DNA from: a bacterium
GTDB taxonomy: Bacteria; Gemmatimonadota; Glassbacteria; GWA2-58-10
Assembly (NCBI GenBank): GCA_021372515.1
Contig: JAJFUG010000131.1
Coordinates: 1-12,405 of the forward strand
Length of the DNA: 12,405 bases
Direction of reading: 5' to 3'
Shown here: piece after piece, positions 7,954 through 12,405 of the stretch
Position numbering within the stretch: position 1 is the first letter of the stretch
How the letters are laid out: each line of letters begins with the position of its first letter
Program-made: the position numbers and the translations under genes
The notes under the pieces: model-generated
Database searches by the model: none
Told to the model about the DNA's origin: nothing
What the model saw: only the letters and a program-made list of their open reading frames with translations

Positions 7954-8070
7954 CAGGACGGATCGGGGCGGTCTTCCTCAGCCAGGTCTTTCCCTGCGGC
8001 GCGGACTGTTTTATTATGTGCGGCAGTATCCGTCCATCGAACTCTGAGCCGCCGTCAATCCTTCGAGTCC

Positions 8071-8077
8071 AAGGGGG
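8071..8077 (+). promoter_or_regulatory. Ribosome binding site that sets the start at 8085
   Basis: AAGGGGG lies 7 bases before ATG 8085. The same frame is open upstream to 7794, but that extension overlaps the previous gene and would bury the signal peptide in the middle of the chain. Confidence 0.65.
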
Positions 8078-8084
8078 TATCCCG

Positions 8085-9053
8085 ATGCACCGTTTCCTGC
8101 GCCGTCTGGGCCTTTTCACCGCAATTGCGCTCCTGGCCGCCGTGCTGCCCCTGGCGGCCCAGAGCTTTATCATCGACAGCCACATCCACGCCGGCAGCGA
8201 CCAGCAGTGGGTGGACCGCCTGGTGAAGATCTACCACGAACACAACGCCATGGCCTGCGTGCTCACGTTTATGGAGGATTTCGACCTCATCGCCAAGGCG
8301 GCCAGGGAGCACCCGGACGTGGTTATCCCCTACGGTCGCGTGCAGCCGGATGACCCCAACGCGATCCGCGAGATAGAGAAATTCTACCAGGCCGGGTTCG
8401 TGGGGATCAAGTTCCATTCGCCGGAGGAGGACTGGGACAGCCAGAAATACTGGCAGCTCTACCGCGCCTGCGAGAATTACGGCCTGATCATGCTGTTCCA
8501 CACCGGGGTCTCCAGCCGCCCGATAGAGGACAAGCCCAACCTGGGTTCCTCGATGCGCATGCGGCCTGGGTTCCTGGAAACCATCGCCCGGATCTGCCCG
8601 CGGGCCGTTATCCAGGGCGCGCATTTCGGCAACCCGTGGTACGATGAGGCGGCCGAGGTCTGCCGCTGGAGCCCCAACGTGTTCTTCGACATCACCGGTT
8701 CCACGCTGCACAAGCTGATCAAGCTGAACGACCTGGAGCGTTTCTCCAAGATCCTCTGGTGGAACGCGGGCGAGGGTGAGCAGACCATGCACACCCTGAA
8801 AGGCGGGCCGGACGCGTTCGAGCACATCGTGTTCGGTACGGATGAGGACCCGGAGGGCCTGGTGGGCAACATCGACCGTTTTCAGAAATTTCTGGACGCG
8901 AACAAGGTGCCCGAGGCCACGCGCCAGAAAATGTGGGGCCTGACCATCGCCCGCATCCTGGACATCGACCCGGCGACCAAAGCGTTCAAGCACCCGCGGC
9001 CGTTCGCCCCGGGGACTCACCCGCTGTTCGAGCCGGAAAAGTTCGGCAAGTGA
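8085..9053 (+). CDS. Exported metal-dependent amidohydrolase (AmidoH_2 family)
   Basis: The 322-residue product has a classic signal peptide (Arg3, Arg6, Arg7, hydrophobic 8-23, likely cut at LAAQ-S, residues 23-27). The mature chain begins almost at once with the first TIM-barrel strand, IIDSHIHAG, giving the HxH metal pair H33/H35. The other expected ligands follow in order: H139 (IMLFHTG), H180 (QGAHFG) and D253 (FGTDEDPE), with GIKFHSP after strand 3. The set is complete and the length is normal for AmidoH_2 (PF04909). The family includes decarboxylases and lactonases; sugar-lactone hydrolases among its relatives would suit the carbohydrate context, but the substrate is not readable. Export is unusual, since most relatives are cytosolic. 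The gene follows the six-hairpin protein and ends before a strong terminator, so it is probably the last gene of that unit. Confidence 0.9.
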   Translation: MHRFLRRLGLFTAIALLAAVLPLAAQSFIIDSHIHAGSDQQWVDRLVKIYHEHNAMACVLTFMEDFDLIAKAAREHPDVVIPYGRVQPDDPNAIREIEKFYQAGFVGIKFHSPEEDWDSQKYWQLYRACENYGLIMLFHTGVSSRPIEDKPNLGSSMRMRPGFLETIARICPRAVIQGAHFGNPWYDEAAEVCRWSPNVFFDITGSTLHKLIKLNDLERFSKILWWNAGEGEQTMHTLKGGPDAFEHIVFGTDEDPEGLVGNIDRFQKFLDANKVPEATRQKMWGLTIARILDIDPATKAFKHPRPFAPGTHPLFEPEKFGK

Positions 9054-9084
9054 TGATTTGGGGCTGTTGAACCGGAGAATACAA

Positions 9085-9113
9085 GGGGCACGGCAGGCCG
9101 TGCTCCTTTTTTT
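9085..9113 (+). terminator. Rho-independent terminator after the amidohydrolase gene
   Basis: A 9-bp stem (GGGGCACGG at 9085-9093 with CCGTGCTCC at 9098-9106, one G-T wobble) has a 4-base loop and runs straight into seven T (9107-9113). It begins 31 bases after the stop at 9053 and probably ends the unit that includes the genes from 2032 or 5272 onward. Confidence 0.93.
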
Positions 9114-9417
9114 ACACACCCCGCCCGCTGTTCAGCAGGCACACCTCTTATTATTCCATTTTCAGATTACGGATTGACGATGTTCCCGAATGAGTAAAGG
9201 TGCACATGAAAGGCAAATCCCCCTCGATCCCCCTTTACGAAAGGGGGAGGGTAATTCCTTGCTGAATAGGCGTTTGATAATAATTCGGGCAGGCTGGAAT
9301 CACCCCCCTTTCTCAAAGGAGGGCCGGGGGGATTTGCCTCTTCCACCGACATGTATTTGTCAGTTCTTAAGATGGATACGGTATTAGGGGATTTAAGCGG
9401 CTCACCTTACCCGCCAT
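9114..9417. other. Gene-free stretch between convergent genes
   Basis: No credible gene is seen. The short reading frames here (65 and 61 codons) run across the inverted repeat at 9211-9339 and owe their length to it. Apart from that element, 9114-9210 and 9340-9417 are more AT-rich than the genes and show no recognised RNA gene, promoter or second terminator. The minus-strand gene ending at 9418 has no hairpin with a T-run just past its stop; the palindromic element may serve that role. Confidence 0.6.
9211..9339. repeat. MITE-like palindromic element with ~39-bp imperfect terminal inverted repeats
   Basis: The left end (9211-9250) starts AGGCAAATCCCCC and the right end (to 9339) finishes GGGGGATTTGCCT, exact mirror images over 13 bases and similar over about 39. 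Each arm contains its own hairpin: CCCCCTTT at 9229-9236 with AAAGGGGG at 9240-9247 (8-bp perfect stem, 3-base loop) and CCTTT at 9307-9311 with AAAGG at 9315-9319, extended past one mismatch. The ~50-base centre is unique and AT-richer. No protein is encoded, so any mobility would depend on a transposase elsewhere. It also resembles the half-size element at 1797-1858. Flanking target-site duplication is not obvious. Confidence 0.8.
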
Positions 9418-10137
9418 TCACTCCAGCACCCGGCTGACCCGGAAATTGTCGTAGTACAGGTGCGTGTGCCAGGTGCGCAGGCCGTGGAACCCGCTTTCGA
9501 GCTTTTCGCGGTAGAGTGTGCGGATAAGTGGGGCCCCATCCAGCAGCACGGTAACAAGCGGCGGCTGCAGAAGATAGGCCAGGTGGTGGACCCGCCCGAA
9601 AACGAGCGGCTCGAACCGGCGCTCATCCTTCAATTCGAACCCCGGGTCGAGACGCAGCCTCAGACGGAGGCGTTCAGTGCGGTCCGTGCTGTCGGTTTCG
9701 TTCAGCAGGGTGACAAGATAGTTGGGGAAGCCGTGATACTGCCCGTAGGAGCCGTTGCGGCCCGCGCCCGTCTCGAGCAGACCGCCCGGGCAGTCGGCCA
9801 GAAGGAACATGTTCACGTTGCTCTGCACACTCGATCCGTCCAGGCGGAAATCGTACTCCACCAACTGGCCGCCCTCGAATCTCTGCCTGCACCAGAGCGT
9901 GGCGGCTTTGATTTTCCCGTCGCGGGCGTCCACCTCCAGCCAGCCCTCGTTCAGGCGCAGGGCTGCATCCCCCTCGGCCTGCCAATGCTCCAGGCCGTCC
10001 GAGAAATCCTCGTAGAACACCTCCTCCAGGGCCAGGCGCTCGCCGCCCAAGATCACATTGCGCCGCGGGCCGGCCTGCGCGCTTTGCGCCACGGCCAGGG
10101 CTGCGGTCAGCATCAAGAGTATCAGCCTTCCGGGCAT
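9418..10137 (-). CDS. Small secreted protein, probable concanavalin-A-like (LamG/DUF1080-type) beta-sandwich
   Basis: The 239-residue product starts at ATG 10137, 23 codons inside the longest frame. That start has an ideal AAGGAGG and begins a clean signal peptide (Arg4, hydrophobic 5-17, cut after SAQA, residue 22). The mature protein opens near residue 42 with YEDFSDGLEHWQAEGD, and ends with LYYDNFRVSRV, the two edge-strand patterns of concanavalin-A-like glucanase/lectin domains such as DUF1080, DUF1961 or DUF6250 proteins. Between them, alternating hydrophobic strands (VEYDFRLDG, VNMFLLADCPGG, YLVTLLNE, VTVLLDGAPLI) fit a jelly-roll. No catalytic pair was recognised; it may bind or cleave sugar. 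It is divergent from the large putative glycoside hydrolase at 10273 and shares its upstream region. A 236-codon frame on the opposite strand is rejected because it has neither a ribosome site nor a signal peptide. Confidence 0.83.
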   Translation of the reverse strand: MPGRLILLMLTAALAVAQSAQAGPRRNVILGGERLALEEVFYEDFSDGLEHWQAEGDAALRLNEGWLEVDARDGKIKAATLWCRQRFEGGQLVEYDFRLDGSSVQSNVNMFLLADCPGGLLETGAGRNGSYGQYHGFPNYLVTLLNETDSTDRTERLRLRLRLDPGFELKDERRFEPLVFGRVHHLAYLLQPPLVTVLLDGAPLIRTLYREKLESGFHGLRTWHTHLYYDNFRVSRVLE

Positions 10138-10143
10138 CAGCTC

Positions 10144-10150
10144 CCTCCTT
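10144..10150 (-). promoter_or_regulatory. Ribosome binding site that sets the minus-strand start at 10137
   Basis: Read on the minus strand, AAGGAGG stands 6 bases before the ATG, at full consensus strength. This decides between ATG 10137 and the upstream ATG at 10206, which would add 23 polar residues before the signal peptide and would lie upstream of the predicted -10 box. Confidence 0.8.
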
Positions 10151-10158
10151 GCCGCCTG

Positions 10159-10187
10159 TTGCGGTTTTAGTTGCCTGCCGGTATTAT
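10159..10187 (+). promoter_or_regulatory. Candidate weak promoter toward the gene at 10273, overlapping the divergent one
   Basis: TTGCGG (10159-10164) is followed after 17 bases by TATTAT (10182-10187). The -10 matches 5 of 6 bases but the -35 only 3 of 6. The -10 boxes of the two directions sit on the same AT-rich block (GGTATTATATACC), so the two genes may compete or be co-controlled. Confidence 0.3.
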
Positions 10188-10212
10188 ATACCACCGCCAG
10201 GCTCACTGTTCA
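10183..10212 (-). promoter_or_regulatory. Candidate sigma70-type promoter for the minus-strand gene
   Basis: On the minus strand a perfect TATAAT (10188 down to 10183) is preceded at 18 bases by TGAACA (10212 down to 10207), 4 of 6 to TTGACA. Transcription would start near 10176, leaving a leader of about 40 bases before ATG 10137. The -10 is strong; the -35 is only fair. Confidence 0.5.
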
Positions 10213-10221
10213 AGGCTTGAA
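10209..10221. promoter_or_regulatory. Operator-like palindrome in the divergent region
   Basis: TTCAAG (10209-10214), one base, then CTTGAA (10216-10221) is a perfect inverted repeat. It overlaps the candidate -35 of the minus-strand promoter and lies downstream of the plus-strand -10, a position where a bound dimer could control both genes. No regulator gene is in the window. Confidence 0.35.
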
Positions 10222-10272
10222 ACCGGCCTGGCTAATGTTGGTGCAACCGCCACTCTGTCACAGGGAAAGCAG

Positions 10273-12405
10273 ATGAGAGCCAAGATCGGTCTGACCACCA
10301 TAGCCTGTTTATTAGTCTTTGCCGCCTGGGCGCTTGCCGCGGACACAGTCACACTAGAGGGCGGCGCGCTGCGCGGAGCCTGGGACCCGGCCAGCGGGCG
10401 GCTCTTGAGTCTGGAGAGCCTGGCCTCACCGCTGAAAGGCGCCCGGGCTCTCGAATTCGCCGGGCCAGCGGCCGGGGCGGCCGGGTTCGAGCTGTACGAT
10501 GAGCTGGAGCACAAGCTGTATTCCGAGCGCACCGCGCCGGGCACGATCAGCGGCTGGCGGGTGACCCGCCTGGGCGCGCTGACCCGTGTCGAGTACAGCC
10601 GCCGGTTCGCGGGCGCGCCGTTCGTGGTGGATGTGCGCCTGAGCGGCGACAGCCGGGACCTCACCCTGGAGTGGAGCGCGCACCTGGAAAAGGGGCCGGA
10701 TGGACGCTATCCGGCTCAGCGCAACGTGCGGGTCAGTTTTGCGTTGCCGGCGCAGAAAGGATTCCAGGGCTGGGCCGCGGCGTTCCCGGAGCCGTCCTCA
10801 CTTACCGGCTCACCCCGCCGCTACTGCTACGGGCTGGACGAACCGGGCCTGACCCGCACCGGCATCCCGCTGTACACCCTGTTCCGTCCCGGCGCGGCCG
10901 GGCTGTCCGTGCTGGTGCCCCTGGAACTGCCCAAGGTGCAGCTCAACCTGGGGCCGGAGCCCGAGGACCCGTCCGGACTCTACGTACCCCTGGTCCCGGA
11001 CCCCTCCTCGGCCGAGGCCTCGGTGCATTACGCAGCCAAGCCCGCACCGCTGGAGCCCTCCACGGTGAGTGTGGTGCGGGTCAGCGAGCTGCTGGTCGGC
11101 CTCACCGCGGGCCGTCCCCTGCGCTTCGCCGTGCGCCTGTTAGGCCACGCGCCCGACTGGCGCCCGGCCCTGGGCGGGCTTGTCGCGATGTACCCGGAGT
11201 ATTTCCGCGTTGAAAGCGGCATGCGCTCGATCTGGGGCGCGCGCCAGGGGGCGAACGTGCACGTGGGCGACAAGGAGCTGGAGAGTTACCGTCGTTACGG
11301 CGGCACCTGCGCCTGGCTGCATACACACTTCTACCGTCACGGCGATTTCATCCCGCCCGAGGCAGAGTGCGACCCGGATTTCACCTGGTTCTGCGAGCCG
11401 TACGCGAAAGAGTATTTCGACATCAGCGTGAACTCCAACCGCCGGGTGATCGACCGCTTGAGCGACAACGGCCAGGCGGTGTTCCTCTACGGGTTCAACA
11501 TCCACGCCGACACGGTGGCGATAACGGAGCGGGGGCTGTTCGCGGAGATCGCCCGGGGCCGGGACATGCAGCCCTCACGCTGCTACCACGACCAGCCGGT
11601 GATGTTTTTCGGCCCGGAAACTCCATTCGGCAAGCACCAGCTGAGCCAGATGGACCTGATGCAGCGGCTCTACCCGCGCATCGCGGGGGTGGCCCTGGAC
11701 AACTGGGCCTACGGCGGAGTGGATTACGCCCACGATGACGGGATCACGATGATCGACAACCACCCGGCGGCCTCGGTCAATTTCAGCCAGCAGCGGATGA
11801 TCGGCGCGATCGCCTCCAAGTGGCACGCTACCGGACGGCTGGTGATGGTGAACAAGGCGCGCACGATAGAGAGCCTCAAGGGGGCGGACAGCATGCTGAG
11901 CGAGGCCGAGGGCGAGGAGATTTTCGCCATGCTGGCCCTGATGTGCCAGGACCGCCACCTTCAGCCCACGGAATATTCGGCCGAGAACGACCCGGCCTAC
12001 GCCGAGTACACGCTAAAGTACACGTTCGCCTGGGGCGGACAGCTGGGCGGCGGCCAGGCCGACCCCGAGGCGGCCCTGGCCTACGGCGCGCTGATGCGGT
12101 TCACCCGCAACCGCACCTGGGTCTACGACCCCGACCCGCTCGGCCTGCCGGAGGGCGTGCGCGGACAGGTGTTCCGCATTCACCCGGACAGCCCCTGGAA
12201 CGCCGGAGATATAGTGGTCACCCTGTTGCGGCCCGAGGTGCGCATGCGCGAGCGGAAGTTCGTCCAGGGGCAGACAGTCAGCCTGCGCCTGCCCGAGAAT
12301 GCGAGGATCAGGCGGGCCGCCTGGCTGGCGGTGGAGGACTGGGACAAGCCGCCCGTGGAGTGCCCCCTGGAGCGTAAGGGAGCCGAACTGAGCGTGCGTC
12401 TTCCG
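10273..12405 (+). CDS. Large secreted putative TIM-barrel glycoside hydrolase with N-terminal beta-sandwich (3' end outside window)
   Basis: ATG 10273 opens 711 codons without a stop up to the window edge. A modest AGGGA lies 6 bases upstream. The signal peptide is clear (Arg2, Lys4, hydrophobic 5-21, cut near ALA at 22). Residues ~24-290 are beta-rich and resemble the super-sandwich domain preceding many glycosidase barrels (FVVDVRLSGDSRDLTLEWSA, TLFRPGAAGLSVLVPLEL). From D295 (DWRPALGGLVAMYPEYF) a barrel-like region begins: LYGFNIHAD, then GVALDNWAYGG with D476 at a strand end, VMVNKARTIE, and TEYSAEND (E567, E571). D476 and one of these acids are plausible catalytic residues, by analogy with GH-D/GH101/GH129-like or DUF6259-type enzymes; this is inference. 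From ~640 a beta region (GQVFRIHPDSPWNAGDIVVTLL) starts, perhaps a C-terminal sandwich. The family is not identified with certainty. It is divergent from the small ConA-like gene. Confidence 0.82.
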   Translation, partial: MRAKIGLTTIACLLVFAAWALAADTVTLEGGALRGAWDPASGRLLSLESLASPLKGARALEFAGPAAGAAGFELYDELEHKLYSERTAPGTISGWRVTRLGALTRVEYSRRFAGAPFVVDVRLSGDSRDLTLEWSAHLEKGPDGRYPAQRNVRVSFALPAQKGFQGWAAAFPEPSSLTGSPRRYCYGLDEPGLTRTGIPLYTLFRPGAAGLSVLVPLELPKVQLNLGPEPEDPSGLYVPLVPDPSSAEASVHYAAKPAPLEPSTVSVVRVSELLVGLTAGRPLRFAVRLLGHAPDWRPALGGLVAMYPEYFRVESGMRSIWGARQGANVHVGDKELESYRRYGGTCAWLHTHFYRHGDFIPPEAECDPDFTWFCEPYAKEYFDISVNSNRRVIDRLSDNGQAVFLYGFNIHADTVAITERGLFAEIARGRDMQPSRCYHDQPVMFFGPETPFGKHQLSQMDLMQRLYPRIAGVALDNWAYGGVDYAHDDGITMIDNHPAASVNFSQQRMIGAIASKWHATGRLVMVNKARTIESLKGADSMLSEAEGEEIFAMLALMCQDRHLQPTEYSAENDPAYAEYTLKYTFAWGGQLGGGQADPEAALAYGALMRFTRNRTWVYDPDPLGLPEGVRGQVFRIHPDSPWNAGDIVVTLLRPEVRMRERKFVQGQTVSLRLPENARIRRAAWLAVEDWDKPPVECPLERKGAELSVRLP

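Noticed and set aside
9167-9387. Two short frames (61 and 65 codons) between 9167 and 9387
   Set aside because: Both run through the inverted repeat and encode Pro/Leu/Gly-rich mirror-like peptides derived from its arms.
9460-10170. A 236-codon plus-strand frame opposite the ConA-like gene
   Set aside because: It has no ribosome site, no signal peptide and no domain pattern, whereas the minus-strand gene has all of these.

Overview
The window is GC-rich bacterial DNA: third codon positions are overwhelmingly G or C, Shine-Dalgarno sites are good, one intrinsic terminator is clear, and there are no RNA genes, CRISPR arrays or transposases. Nothing names the species. Secreted beta-helix proteins, a dockerin-like tail, exported glycosidase-type proteins, an MFS/spermidine-synthase/TPR fusion and C-rich/G-rich palindromic repeats together suggest a polysaccharide-degrading, uncultured Gram-negative lineage (FCB group, Planctomycetes or Acidobacteria-like). 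That placement is inference with low confidence.

Layout. 1-336: the C-terminal end of a secreted right-handed beta-helix protein carrying two calcium-binding dockerin repeats. 411-1751: a second secreted beta-helix protein whose C-terminus resembles that of the first but which lacks the dockerin. 1752-2031: an intergenic stretch with a folded C-rich/G-rich palindromic repeat and a perfect 12-bp palindrome. 2032-5223 (TTG start): a very large protein with an MFS-like polytopic membrane domain, a degenerate spermidine-synthase-like domain and a C-terminal TPR array. 5272-7953: an exported protein resembling six-hairpin (alpha/alpha)6 glycosidases. 8085-9053: an exported amidohydrolase (AmidoH_2 type) with its metal ligands intact, closed by a strong terminator at 9085-9113. 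9114-9417: gene-free, holding a 129-bp MITE-like element with inverted ends. 9418-10137, minus strand: a small secreted protein with a likely concanavalin-A-like fold. 10273 to the window end, plus strand: the first 711 codons of a large secreted protein that looks like a TIM-barrel glycoside hydrolase. The last two genes diverge from a 135-bp region with candidate promoters in both directions and an operator-like palindrome.

How the parts may work together (inference). Six of the seven proteins are, or probably are, exported, and most have folds used to bind or cut polysaccharides. The simplest reading is an extracytoplasmic carbohydrate-processing locus: beta-helix proteins and glycosidases attack a glycan, the exported amidohydrolase may act on a product such as a sugar lactone, and the ConA-like protein may bind or cleave sugar. 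No SusC/SusD pair, sugar transporter or local regulator is visible. The membrane/SpeE-like/TPR fusion does not obviously fit this scheme and may be a separate function in the same transcription unit.
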